Shown: positions 28,020 to 39,432, numbered from the stretch's first letter. The stretch: DNA of 64,000 nucleotides from Microcebus murinus (GCF_040939455.1 NC_134107.1:10045537-10109536); one strand, 5' to 3'. A program made the numbers and translations. Notes: a model not told the origin generated them from the letters alone.

Positions 28020-28150
28020 AAAAGCAAGGCTTATTGAATAGTCAGTAGGTGATGGGAAGTGTTCTAAGCACTTTCATAGACTGATTTATTTAATCCTTTC
28101 TACAGCCCCGTAAGTAGTGTTTTCATCCCCAGTTTTTACTAAGAAAGAAA
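28020..28150. repeat. MIR SINE, interrupted by an Alu
   Basis: AAGTGTTCTAAGCACTTTCA and TTTATTTAATCCTTTCTACA are typical MIR sequence. The following Alu cuts it off. Confidence 0.7.
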
Positions 28151-28159
28151 CTAAAGAGG

Positions 28160-28470
28160 GCCAGGTATAGTGGCTCACACCTGCAATCCCAGCACTCTGG
28201 GAGGCCAAGGCAGGAGGAGCTCTTGAGCCCAGGAGTTCAAGACCAATCTGGGAAACATAGGAAGACCCCATCCCTATAAAAAATGTTAAAATTAGCCAGG
28301 TGTGGTGGTGTACAAGTGGCTACAAGATTAGTTCCTCCTCCTCAGAAGGCTAAGGCAGGACTATCTCTTGAGCCCAGGAGTTAGAGATTACAGTAAACTT
28401 TGATCTTTCCACTGCACTTCAGGCTAGGCAACAGAGTGAAACCCTGCCTCTTAAAAAAAGAAAGAAAGAA
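28160..28470 (+). repeat. Alu SINE
   Basis: Dimeric Alu from GGCCAGGTATAGTGGCTCAC ending in a GAAA-repeat tail. Confidence 0.85.
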
Positions 28471-28871
28471 AGAAACTAAAGAAAGATGAAGATGTGGTTG
28501 GGAGATGGTGCATTTAAAGAGTTGTTTACTCATGATTGAGTTAATGATGAATCATGAGACATATTGTAAATTGACATTTATACAATATGTAGGGAAGTGT
28601 GGGCTTTTATCCAGAAAAGGGCATTGGCAATGAAATATGTCAATCTGTTTCATTTGTTTTCTATATCCATTTTACATCTTTTTACAGTTAACAGAAACTA
28701 TCTTTGGCAGTGATTGGTGATCATCTGAATGTATTTTTTACAGAGTGGCTATTTTTAGATCTAGTAGAACAAATTTAATAATTTATTAATTTGCCTAATG
28801 CCTTACCCCAAGGTTTCTAATAAGCTGGAGAAAATCTTTAAGTCTCTCTCTTTTTAAAATGGTACAACATG

Positions 28872-29204
<333 letters not shown>

Positions 29205-29697
29205 AAAATGGTACAACATGAACAAGGCATGGAAATTAGACATAAGTGGTGTATGTTGAGTTGAATAAGGTGTCTAGATTGTGCCAACTCCTGTGAGGGA
29301 AGTATTTCCAGAGGCTCTGCTGTCTATAAAACATGTTTGTGCATGTCAGGTTTTAAAGTTCTTACAGTCCTTTTGGTTTCTGATCCCTGGATCCTCCTCA
29401 TTTTCTGTTCTCTAGAAATACAGTGTACATGATACCTTCATTCCTCTTGTGTTCCCTGAAGACCAAGTTCTAATGGGAGAGTTTCCCTTAGAATGGAGCA
29501 AGGCCAGGACACCAGTGTCTAAGTGTGGCAAAGGCTGTCCATTTAGCAGTTCTTCCCAGCACTTGGGGGGATCATGCCCCTTGTCCGGAGCCAAAGGATT
29601 AGGGACGTCAGTAGGGATCTTTCTCTTGTGTTATAGGGTGTATGTGACAAAGATGGCTTTCTGAAGCCACTTGTATAATAATTTTTACTCTTTTCAG

Positions 29698-29873
29698 ATG
29701 TCCTTGTTTGGAGCAATGATCGAGTGATTCGCTGGATCCTGTCTATTGGTCTTAAAGAATATGCAAACAATCTCATAGAGAGTGGCGTTCACGGTGCACT
29801 TCTGGCCTTAGATGAAACGTTCGATTTCAACGCACTGGCGCTGCTGTTACAGATCCCGACGCAGAACACACAG
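29698..29873 (+). CDS. PPFIA1: PPFIA1 exon: SAM3 (source of the inverted copy)
   Basis: This 176-nt exon reads (D)[58 protein letters not shown]. It is most of the third SAM domain. [20 protein letters not shown] forms the helices that bind partners in liprin SAM tandems. Enters with two bases, leaves in phase 0. Acceptor TTTCAG, weak donor GTGACA. All but the first 10 bases of this exon, plus 34 bases of the following intron, recur in inverted form at 39,020-39,219. Confidence 0.97.
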
Positions 29874-30650
29874 GTGACACTGAGCCTGTCCCTGTCTGCA
29901 CTCAGCCACAGCGTTCAGTCGGTTCTCCTGACTGTAGCCATATAGTTGTTCACTTGAATGGAGAGAAAAGAGAAGAACCTCAGACAACTAGTAATCTCTT
30001 TCATAACTAGTCTGTAATACAATGCTTCAAAATTTAGCATTCTTTTTTTATTTTTTGTGTCTCATCTTTCCATTTCTGTTATAAGCATGAGAGTCTTGCA
30101 GTAAACTAAGTAAAGAGAGTCTTTTTTCCAGTCCATATGCTTTTAAGAGTGGTATATATTTAGTTCTCAGGGAAAGAAATATTTTAGGTATGCCATATTG
30201 AGGTTTTATTAATTTTCTTCTATTTTAAAGTCTTGGTTTAAAAAACAATTGTGAAGCTAGGCGAGGTGGCTCACACCTGTAATCCTAGCACCCTGGGAGG
30301 CCGAGGCAGGAGGATCACTTGAGCTTAGGAGTTTGAGACCAGCCTGGGCAAGAGCAAGACCCATCTCTACTGAAAATAGAAAGAAATTGCTGGGCAACTA
30401 AAAAATAGAAAAAATTAGCCAGATGTGGTGGCGCACACCTGTAGTCCCAGCTACTCGGGAGGTTCAGGCAGGAGGATCACTTGAGCCCCATAGTTTGAGG
30501 TTGCTGTGAGCTAGGATGATGCCTTGGCACTTTAGCCTGGGTGACAGAGCGAGACTCTGACTCATAAATAAATAAATGTATGTATAAATGTAAGCTAACA
30601 TCCTTCAAGTTAAATTGATGAAAGTTTTGATTGTTGTTTTGTTATTTCAG
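29874..30650 (+). other. PPFIA1: PPFIA1 intron
   Basis: Intron of 777 bp; one sense Alu at 30,256-30,570, otherwise AT-rich and unremarkable. The first 34 bases are shared with the inverted exon copy. Confidence 0.85.
30256..30580 (+). repeat. Alu SINE with longer linker
   Basis: Dimeric Alu from GCTAGGCGAGGTGGCTCACA; its middle part (AAAGAAATTGCTGGGCAACT) is an intermediate between standard Alu and the lemur insert. Ends in an AAATAAATAAAT tail. Confidence 0.86.
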
Positions 30651-30719
30651 GCTCGTGCTGTCTTGGAAAGAGAGTTTAACAACCTTTTGGTCATGGGAAC
30701 TGACAGAAGGTTCGATGAA
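30651..30719 (+). CDS. PPFIA1: PPFIA1 exon: end of SAM3
   Basis: A 69-nt exon encoding ARAVLEREFNNLLVMGTDRR then FDE, the last helix of SAM3. Phase 0 both ends, acceptor TATTTCAG, donor GTAAGT. Confidence 0.97.
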
Positions 30720-30892
30720 GTAAGTTTTTGGCCTAATGTTCTTTACATTTATGTTCAGTATAAGCTATTTTATTATACTCAGGACAACCATGTAGCTAGG
30801 CTGTCTCTTCAAAATGTGGAGATACTTTTATTTTACAAGTTAAGCTTTGCTCTTACATAGTTATTAACAAATCAGCTGGTAAGAAAGTATTG

Positions 30893-31025
30893 GGCCGGGT
30901 GTAGTAGCGCATTTGGGGAGGCTGAGGTGGGAGGATTACTTGAGTCCAGGAATTTGAGGCTTCAGTTAGCTGTGATTGTGCCACTGCACTCCAGCCTGGG
31001 TGACTGAATGAGGCCCTGTCTTGGG
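30893..31025 (+). repeat. Alu-related monomer
   Basis: Single arm from GGCCGGGTGTAGTAGCGCAT to ACTCCAGCCTGGGTGACTG. Confidence 0.75.
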
Positions 31026-31127
31026 GGGAGGAGGAGACTAATATTGTCAATAAGACAGTTTTGTTTTCATTTTCATGATTTCATTTTTGATATTCCTCAA
31101 AAATAGTTTGTTTTTTCTTGTTGTTAG

Positions 31128-31370
31128 GTGTTTTTTTTTTTTTTTTTTGATCATTGCTCACTGCAACCTCTAATTCCTGGGCTCAAGCAATCCTCCTGCC
31201 TCAACCTCCTGAGTAGCTGGGACTACAAGTGTGTGCCACCACCACACCCAGCTAATTTTTCTGTTTTTTTTTTTTTTAGTAGAGCCAGGGTGTCACTCTT
31301 GTTTAGGCTGATCTCGAACTCCTAAGCTCAAGCGATCCTCCTGCCTTAGCCTCCCACTCTGCCGGCTGCT
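31128..31370 (-). repeat. Antisense Alu
   Basis: Poly-T then GATCATTGCTCACTGCAACC, AGTAGCTGGGACTACAAGTG and CTCAAGCGATCCTCCTGCC. Truncated at its 5' end. Confidence 0.82.
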
Positions 31371-31524
31371 TCTTCACAAATGGTTTTTATGTCATAAAAC
31401 ATTGATTTCAGGTTAGGAATGGAGTCTGTAAATGGTATTTTGGGGACCACTGAATGTCCTGCTCCAATGCAGAGCCCTTTTGCTTTGCTGGGGAAATGAT
31501 TCAGAAGTATTAAAAACATCACAT

Positions 31525-31848
31525 GTTGGCTACACCGTGGCTCATGTCTGTAACCTTAGCACTTTGGTAGGCTGAGACAGGAGGATTACTTCAGGCCAAG
31601 AGTTCAAGACCAGGCTGGGCGTGGTGGCTCACGCTTGTAATCCTAGCACTCTGGGAGGTCGAGGCGGAAGGATCCCTTGAGGTCAGGAGCTCGAGACCAG
31701 CCTGAGCAAAAATAGAAAAAATTAGCCAGGCATGGTGGCACATGCCTGTAGTACCAGCTACTTGGGAAGCTGAGGCAGGAGGATCACTTGAGCCCAGGAG
31801 TTTGAGGTTGTAGTAAGCTATGAGCCGGGCAACAGAGCAAGACTCTGT
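31525..31848 (+). repeat. Alu fragment with a second Alu inserted beside it
   Basis: A partial sense Alu (31,525-31,611) runs directly into GGCTGGGCGTGGTGGCTCAC, the start of a second sense Alu. That one ends abruptly at GCAAGACTCTGTCT with no A tail where the L1 sequence begins. Confidence 0.8.
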
Positions 31849-31859
31849 CTACTCGTGGT

Positions 31860-32445
31860 TGTATATACCCGTCCCTTCCTCCCCCCTCCCACCCTCCTGA
31901 CACCTGATAAATGTTACTCCTATATGTCCATTTAGGTGTTGATCCGTTAATACCAATTTGCTGGTGAGTACGTGTGGTGCTTGTTTTTTCATTCTTGAGA
32001 TACTTAGTAGAATGGATTCCAGCTGTATCCAGGAATATACAAGAGGTGCTATATCACCATTGTTTCTTAAAGCTGAGTATTCCATGGTATACATATACCA
32101 GATTTTATTAATCCACCCATGAATTGATAGGCACCTGGGTGGTTTCCACAGCTTTACAATTGTGAACTGTGCTGGTATAAACATTTGAATGCATGTGTCT
32201 TTTTCATAAAGTGACTTTTGATCTTTTGGGTAGATGCCCAGTAGTGGAATTGCTGGATCAAATGGTAGATCTACTTGTATCGCTTTGAGGTATCTCCATA
32301 TTGCTTTCCACAGAGGTTGAACTAGTTTGCAGTCCCACCAGTAGTGTAGGAGTGTTCCTATCTCTCTGCATCCATGCCAACATTTATTGTTTGGGGACTT
32401 TGTGATAAAGGCCGTTCTCACTGGAGTTAAGTGATATCTCATTGT

Positions 32446-32478
<33 letters not shown>

Positions 32479-35400
32479 AGACAGAGTCTCACTTTGTTGC
32501 CCAGGCTAGAGTGAGTGCCATGGCGTCAGCCTGGCTCACAGCAACCTCAATCTCCGGGGCTCAGCGATCCCTACTGCCTCAGCCTCCCGAGTAGCTGGGA
32601 CTACAGGCATGCCCGGCTAATTTTTTCTATATATATTTTTAGTTGGTCAATTAATTTATTTCTATTTTTGGTAGAGACGGGGTCTCGCTCAGGCTGGTTT
32701 CGAACTCCTGACCTTGAGCAATCCGCCCGCCTCAGCCTCCCAAAGTGCTAGGATTACAGACGTGAGCCACCACGCCCGGCTCATTGTGGTTTTGATTTGC
32801 ATTTCCCTGATGATTAGAGATGTTGAGCATTTTTTCATATGTTTGTTGGCCATTATTCTGTCTTCTGAGAAGTTTCTGTTCATGTCCTTTGCCCATTTTT
32901 TGATAGGGTTGTTTGATTTTTTTTCTTGCTGATTTTCCTGAGTTCTATATAGATTCTAGTTATCAGCCCTTTATCAGATGTGTAGCTTGCAAAAATTTTC
33001 TCCCATTCTGTGGGTTGTCGGTTTGCTCTCGTAACAGTTTCTTTGGCTGTGCAGAAGCTTTTAAATTTCATCAGGTCCCATTTGTTTATTTTTGTTGCTG
33101 TTGTGATTGCCTTTGGGGTCTTCTTCATAAATTCTTCGCCTAGGCCAATGTCTAGAAGAGTATTTCCAACATTTTCCCCTAGCATTCTAATAATTTCACA
33201 CCTAAGGTTCAAGTCTGTTACCCAGCATGAGTTGATTTTTGTGAGAGGTGAAAGGTGTGGGTCTTGTTTCAGTCTTCTACATGTGGCTATCCAGTTTTCC
33301 CAGCACCATTTATTGAATAAGGATTCTTTTCCCCAGTGTATGTTTTTGTCTGCTTTGTCGAAGATTAGTTGGCTATATGAGGATGGTTTTATATCTGGGT
33401 TCTCTGTTTTGTTCCACTGGTCAATGTCCCTGTTCTTGTGCCAATAAAAAACTGTTTTAATGACTATAGTCTTGTAGTATAGTTTGAAGTCTGGTAAATT
33501 GATACCTCCTATTTTGTTTTTATTGGCTAGGATTGATTTTGCTATACGGGGTTTTCTCTGGTTCCATACGAAGTGTAAATTGATTTTTTCTATATCTGTG
33601 AAAAATGATGCTGGTATTTTGATAGGGATTGTGTAAGTCACTTTGGATAGTATAGACATTTTATCAATGTTGATTCTGCCGACCCTTGAGCATGGTATAT
33701 TCTTCCATCTGTTTATGTCCTCTGCTATTGCCTTCTTCAGTGTTTCATAGTTCTCCCCGTAGAGGTCTTTTACCTCCTTAAATATATTCCAAGGTACTTT
33801 ATTTTCTTTGTTGCTATTTTGAAGGGAATTGAGTCTTTGAGTTGGTTCTCACTTTTACTGTTGTTGGCGTATGTGAATGCCTCTGATTTCTTTGTATTGA
33901 TTTTGTATCCTGAGACTTTACCAAATTCATTTATCAGATCAAGGAGTCTCTTGGTTGAATCCTTGCTGTTTTCTAGGTATAATATCATGTCATCAGCAAA
34001 GAGTGAGAGTTTCATCTCTTCTGCTCCCATTTGGACGCCCTTAATTCTGCTCTCTTGTCTGATTGCTGTAGCGAGGACTTCCAGCACTATGTTGAGCAGA
34101 AGTGGAGATAGTGGGCAACCCTGTCTTGTTCCAGTCCTAAGTGGGAATGCTTTCAATTTTTTCCCAGTATGATATTGGTATGATATCAGTATGATATTGG
34201 CTGTGGGTTTGTCATATATGGCTTATATCATTTTTATGTAAGCCCCGTCTATGCCTATTTTGTTGAGCATTCTTATCATAAAAGGGTGTTGAATTTTGTC
34301 AAATGCTTTCTCTGCGTCTATTGAGAGGATCATATGGTCTTTGTTTTTGCTTCTGTTTATATGGTGAATTACATTTATAGATTTGCGTTTGTTGAACCAT
34401 CTCTGCATCTCTGGAATGAAGCCCACTTGGTTGTGATGAATTATTTTCTTGATAAGCACCTGGATTCGATTGGCTAGGATTTTGTTGAGAATTTTTGTGT
34501 CTATATTCATAAGTGATATTGGTCTGCAGTTTTCTTTTTTTGTTGCATCTTTTCCTGGTTTTGGTATCAGGGTTATGTTCGCTTCATAAAATGTGTTGGG
34601 GAGGATTCCATCTTTCTCAGTGTTGTGGAATACTTTCTGCAGGATAGGCACCAGTTCTTCTTTGTAGGTGTGGTAAAATTCGGGCATGAAACCATCTGAT
34701 CCAGGACTCTTTAGGAAGATTTTTTATTGCTGTTTCAATTTCAGTACTTGATATTGGTCAGTTCAGGAATTCTATTTCTTCCTGGTCGAGCCTAGGGAGG
34801 CTATGCGTTTCTAAGAAATTGTCCATTTCCTCCACATTTTCCAGTTTGTGTGCATAGAGGTTTTTTGTAGTATTCATAAATTATATCCTGTATCTCCGTG
34901 GCATCAGTTGTGATTTCTCCTTTATTGTTCCTGATGGAGCTTATTAGAGATTTTTCTTTTCTGCTTTTTGTTAGTCTAGCCAATAGTGTGTCAATTTTGT
35001 TTATTTTTTCAAGGAAGTTTTTGTTTTATTAATCTTCCTTATAGTTTCCCTGTTGTCAATTTCGTTTAGTTCTGATTTGATCTTAATGATTTCACTTCTT
35101 CTGCTGGGTTTGGGGTTGCTCTGTTCTTCTTTTTCCAGCTCTTTGAGATGATTCATTAGGCTGTCTATTTGTGATCTTTTCGACTTTTCGATATAGGCAT
35201 TTATGGAAATAAAGTTTCCTCTCAGGACTGCTTTAGCTGTGTCCCACAGGTTTTGTTAACTTGTGTCACCTTTGTCGTTTAGTTCAAAGAATCTTTTGAT
35301 TTCCATCTTGATTTCCTCGTTTATGAAGTGATCATTCAGCAGAAGGTTGTTTAGTTTCCATGACTTTGTGTAGAAATGAGGACTCTTATTAGGATCGATT

Positions 35401-36155
35401 TCTACTTTTATTCCATTGTGGTCTGAAAAGATACATGGTATAATTTCTATTTTTTTTAAATTGTTTGAGACGTCCTTTATGTCCTAGGATATGGTCAATC
35501 TTAGAGAATGACCCATGAGCTGATCAGAAGAACATATATTTAGTGGTTTTGGGGTAGAATGTCCTGTAAATATCAGTCAGGCCCATTTTTTCTAGGGTTC
35601 TGTTTAAGTCTATTATTTCTTTGTTGATTTTTTGTTTGGAGGATCTGTCCTGTGCTGTCAGTGGGGTGTTAAAGTCTCTAACTATTATGGTGTTGTTGTT
35701 TATCCATTTGTTTAGATCCAGTAGAGTTTGATTTATGAATCTGGGTGCACCAAGGTTGGGTGCATATATATTTAGAAATGTTATGTCTTCTTGTTGAACT
35801 GTACCCTTCACCATTATATAGTGACCTTCTTTGTCTTTTATTACTTTTCTTGATTTAAAAACTATGTTATCTGTAATCAGCACCGCCATGCCAGCTTTCT
35901 TTTGGCTTCCGTTTGCTTGAAATATCGTTCTCCACCCCTTTACCTTTAGTCTAATTGCATCCTTGCAGGTTAGATGTGTTTCCTGAAGGCAGCAGATACT
36001 TGGCTTGTGTTTTTTTTATCCATTCGGCCAGCATATGTCTCTTGAGTGGGGAGTTCAAGCCATTCACATTTATTGAGATAACTGATAGGTGGGGCAGAAT
36101 TCTGTTCATTATGTTGGGTTGAACTTTGTTGCTTTGTTTTCTCTCTTGAGTCATT
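31860..36155 (-). pseudogene. L1 ORF2 (endonuclease / reverse transcriptase), broken
   Basis: Endonuclease N terminus near 36,090 (SINVNGLNSPLKRHMLAEW), reverse-transcriptase core on 33,770-34,690 including the catalytic FADD ([16 protein letters not shown]), and C-terminal region at 31,860-33,660. At least five frame changes or stops, and the Alu insertion, separate the open pieces. Confidence 0.9.
32447..32780 (-). repeat. Lemur-type Alu inside the L1, with target duplication
   Basis: Long poly-T, GAGACAGAGTCTCACTTTG, middle insert TTTAGTTGGTCAATTAATTT, 5' end CACGCCCGGC. TCATTGTG is repeated at 32,439-32,446 and 32,781-32,788. Inserted after the L1. Confidence 0.93.
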
Positions 36156-36199
36156 GTAGTGTCTGGGCTTTGATCTTTAGTTTTGAGTAGATTTACATT

Positions 36200-37159
36200 C
36201 GTGAGTGTTTATTGTGCTGATCCGTGGGTAACACTGTTTTGAGTACTTCTTGAAGGGCTGGTCTTGTTTTGGTGAATTCCCTCAGTCTTTGCTTATCTGA
36301 GAATGTCTTGATTTCTCCTTCATAAACGAAGCTTAGTTTTCCAGGGAATAAGATTCTAGGCTGGGCATTATTTTGTTTCAGAAGAGTGAGAATGTGGCCC
36401 CAGTCTCTCCTTGCTTGTAAAGTCTCAGTAGAGAAGTCTGGTGTTATTCGAATTGGCTTTCCCTTATATGTTACTTGCTTCTTTTCGTTTTATAGCTCTT
36501 AGAAGGGCCTCTTTAGTTGATATTTTGGTCAATCTGATTACTGCATGTCGTGACGTCTTCCTGTTTGCATTGAATCTCCCAGGGGTCCTCTGAGGTTCTT
36601 GAACTTGCATATCAAGATTTTTAGCAAGGCGTGGGAAATTTTCCTCTATTATATCTTCAAATAGCTTGTCCAACCCTTGAGTGTTGTCTTCTTCCCCTTC
36701 TGGTAACCCTATGACCCTCACATTAGGTTTCTTCACATAATCCCACATCTCTTGTAGGCTTTGCTCTTTTCTCTTGTTTCTCTGCTCTGTGACTGATTTA
36801 TTTAATTGGAAGGTGTTATTTTCAATCTCTGAGATTCTTTCTTATGTTTGATCTACCCTGTTCTTGAGGCTTTCCACTGTGTTTTGTAGTTCCCTGAATT
36901 GATTCTTCATTTCCAGGAGTTCGGTTAAACTTTTCTTCATTGTATGGATTTCTTTAGTGAATTTTTGTTCCAGGTCTTGGAGGCTTTTTGTGGTTTCTTT
37001 GTGTTGGTTATTGAGTTGTTCTTGCAGGTCGTTGAGTTTTCTTATGATCCACATATGAAATTCCTCTTCTGTCATTTTGATTGCCTCATTTTGGTTGGTG
37101 TCCGTTTCTAGGGGGCTGGTGCTCCTCTTTGGGGGTGTGTTTTCCGTTTGGTTCTTCAT
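36200..37159 (-). pseudogene. L1 ORF1 (RNA-binding chaperone), broken
   Basis: Starts with Met at 37,159. The N-terminal coiled-coil part is open to about 36,842, ending at an in-frame stop just after RVDQT. The trimer/RNA-binding part resumes (DYVKKPNVRVIGLPEGEED) and runs to about 36,464, where a further frameshift near GGKANS-type sequence breaks it. L1 ORF1p normally coats L1 RNA; this copy is not functional. Confidence 0.85.
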
Positions 37160-38744
37160 ATTTCCTGAGTACCTTCACTGATTTCTTCCCATGTTGATCA
37201 GTTGTTGTTTCTTTCCTTTAGGTTTTTGTTTGGGTATTCACATGCCTTGTTTAGTTTCTGAGCCATTAGGTGGTGTCTGTGGGTGAGATTCGACCACTCC
37301 CTGTATAATGAGTCAGTAGGTGCCGATAAAAGGCTGTGTAGGATGCTCTCCCTGTCAGTAGATGGTGCTTGCTTGGAGTAACAGGCTACGCTGTTGTTTT
37401 TGTGTCCTGTTATCAGTTCTTGTTCCTGTAGGGAGGCACTCTATTGCCTCAGGTGGTTGGTGGGGCTCTGGGACTTCCAGGTGTGTCCTTTTTTTCCCTC
37501 TCAGTGAGGGCTGGTCAGGGAGTGAATCTGGGCCGAGCTGGGTTGGGTAAGCCTGCCCTCAGGCACCACCACCAATGCCGTTAGCAGGGGTCAAAGTTCT
37601 GTTCTCTGCTTCCAGGCAAAGTTGACAGGGAGGGGCCGGAATGGCCCTGCTCAGTCAGAGAGTCTGCCTGTGGGGGTGGAGCTGTCTGAGACCTGCAGTG
37701 TGGAGCGGGCCTCGCTTCTTTCCACCCTCCCCCACTCCGCAGCTACTCCTGGGCCTCTGCCAGCAGGCCAGACCTCGTGCCACTGGGCCTCGCCTGGCTG
37801 TGCTGCCGGCAGGGAGGTTCCCTGCGCAGGAATGCCACCTGGGCTGGGCGCACGGCCTCCTGTTGGGAGGTGGGTTGCCCTCTAGGATGCTGATATGCCC
37901 CTGAAGGCACACACACCTCAGTAGGCTGTTCCCGTATATCCCTTCTTGCCCCTGGCAATGCGAGACCTGGGTGCACGGGATCTGGTCTGCAGGTCTGATC
38001 TCTGGCCCCAGAGTTCAAGCTATATCCCCACCAGGGAGAGGAGTGCCGGTCCCAATTCACCCACAGGGAGTCCAAGCTGGGTCTATCTCTCTCAGCCTCA
38101 GGGTCTGCCCCTTTCTCCTGGGATCACTGGGCCAGCAGCACCTGGGAGGGCTGGTGGGTGGGGAGCTCACAGTCTGAGTTCCCCTCAGTCAGCTGTAGGG
38201 CCCCAAAAGGGAAGGTCCCGTTGCCTGTAGGTGCCTCTGGCTGGTGGCTATATTGTCTCTCTGTGCAGCCGCGGGTAGGGTGGAGGTGGGGAGAATGAGG
38301 CAATATGGCACCTGCCTCGAGGCTCGGGTCTGTACACAGGGAGGTGCCCTGAGGGATTTGGGAGCCCGGTGCCGCGTCCGCTACTGGCTTACCGCTCACT
38401 GGCGGTGGCCATCTCTAGGCTGGTGCCCACAGGTCTCTCGACCTGCTGGGGAGCCCACACGCAATCTGAGATGCCGGGGAGGGGAAAGTTGAACCCCCAC
38501 CTACCCTTCCCGCTGGTCTCCAGGCTGCTCAGGAGGTCTCTGCTTCCAGTTCTCCTCCGCAACCTCCTCCTGTGCAGTCTCCCGTGGTCTCAGGTACCCC
38601 TCTTTCTGACCCTCATCCGATGTATGCACGTCTTCCTGCTTCTTTCTTCCAATTTCTGCTAGAATCTGTCTTTTCTGCAGCGACACTCTGGCTGGCTGTG
38701 TTTCTCGTCCGCCATCTTGATTCCCTCCAAGACAGAAATGTTTA
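37160..38744 (-). promoter_or_regulatory. L1 5' UTR (GC-rich, promoter-type region)
   Basis: About 1.6 kb of GC-rich sequence upstream of ORF1 on the minus strand, ending at CCGCCATCTTGATTCCC at 38,711-38,727. GGCGGACGAG/AAGATGGCGG-like sequence at the L1 5' end is a common YY1-type initiator in L1s. Whether the promoter works here is unknown. Confidence 0.7.
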
Positions 38745-39019
38745 CAGCTTTAAAACTACTTTATAAGACAAATAAAAATGTATTATATAGCAAGAAAGTG
38801 ATTCCTGCAAGATAAGAAGTGAAATGTGATGATAGAAGGAATGCACCCCTGGGTGGCCCAGCGTGTCCTCATTTATGCCACTGGGGCCCAGGAGGAGTGT
38901 CACCATGCCTCCTGAAATTCCATGAAGTTCCAGTTTGGGCAGTAAATTGCATGGTCATCAAGAAGAGGTTAAAGACACGTGATCAAGAATACATTCCTGA
39001 TTTTAGCAGTTATTTTAAA

Positions 39020-39219
39020 GGCTGAGTGCAGACAGGGACAGGCTCAGTGTCACCTGTGTGTTCTGCGTCGGGATCTGTAACAGCAGCGCCAGTGCGTCAA
39101 AATCAAAGGTTTCATCTAAGGCCAGAAGTGCACCATGAACGCCACTCTCTATGAGATTGTTTGCATATTCTTTAAGACTAATAGACAGGATCCAGCGAAT
39201 CACTCGATCATTGCTCCAA
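39020..39219 (-). pseudogene. PPFIA1: Inverted copy of the PPFIA1 SAM3 exon with its splice donor
   Basis: The minus strand matches 29,708-29,907 over 200 bp with no indel and six substitutions (97% identity by eye). Bases 39,054-39,219 correspond to the exon without its first 10 bases; 39,020-39,053 match the start of the following intron, including donor GTGACA. The frame stays open: [20 protein letters not shown] and [20 protein letters not shown]. Two changes alter residues (Gly to Ser, Asn to Asp); four are silent. Because intron is included, this is a DNA-level duplication, not a retrocopy. Acceptor and first 10 exon bases are absent, and the copy is antisense to the gene, so it cannot be spliced into PPFIA1 mRNA. 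Confidence 0.96.
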
Positions 39220-39244
39220 TGATCAGTTAACTTGACATCTCTGT

Positions 39245-39385
39245 CCTTTATTTTTTATTGTTGTAAAGAGGTAGAGTCTCACCATGTTGCTCAGGCTGGA
39301 CTCAAACTCCTGGTCTCAAGCAATCCTCCTGCCTCAGCCTCCTGAGTAGCTGGGACTACAGGTGTATACCCTTGGGCTCAGCTGA
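39245..39385 (-). repeat. Antisense Alu fragment next to the inverted exon
   Basis: GGTAGAGTCTCACCATGTTG to GAGTAGCTGGGACTACAGG; a partial copy beginning about 25 bp from the inverted exon breakpoint. Confidence 0.78.
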
Positions 39386-39432
39386 TGTCTTTTATATTTA
39401 AATGAATCATTTTCTGTTCTTTAATTTACCAG

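Larger units (their letters stand above)
31850..38744 (-). mobile_element. LINE-1: Near full-length but inactive L1, antisense to PPFIA1
   Basis: Read on the minus strand: GC-rich 5' UTR (about 37,160-38,744), ORF1 (about 36,200-37,159), ORF2 (about 31,860-36,155). The 5' end is close to complete. The last roughly 110 bases of 3' UTR and the A tail are missing, judging from the related copy at 24,843. ORF1 and ORF2 are broken by several stops and frameshifts, and a lemur Alu splits ORF2 (32,447-32,780). It cannot move by itself. Confidence 0.93.
30720..39432 (+). other. PPFIA1: PPFIA1 intron (8.7 kb) holding an L1 and an inverted exon copy
   Basis: Filled by Alus (30,893-31,848), the large antisense L1 (31,850-38,744), about 275 bp of unassigned sequence, the inverted SAM3-exon copy (39,020-39,219) and an antisense Alu fragment (39,245-39,385). 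No coding exon of the host gene is seen. Confidence 0.82.

Noticed and set aside
33770..34156. Reverse-transcriptase reading frame as a possible novel retroelement or retron system
   Set aside because: Sequence and order match an ordinary L1 ORF2 on the minus strand, with the usual 5' UTR, ORF1 and ORF2 layout and many breaks.
39015..39203. Antisense open frame read as a separate SAM-domain gene
   Set aside because: It is the inverted exon copy. There is no acceptor, promoter or other exon on the minus strand, so a gene is not supported.
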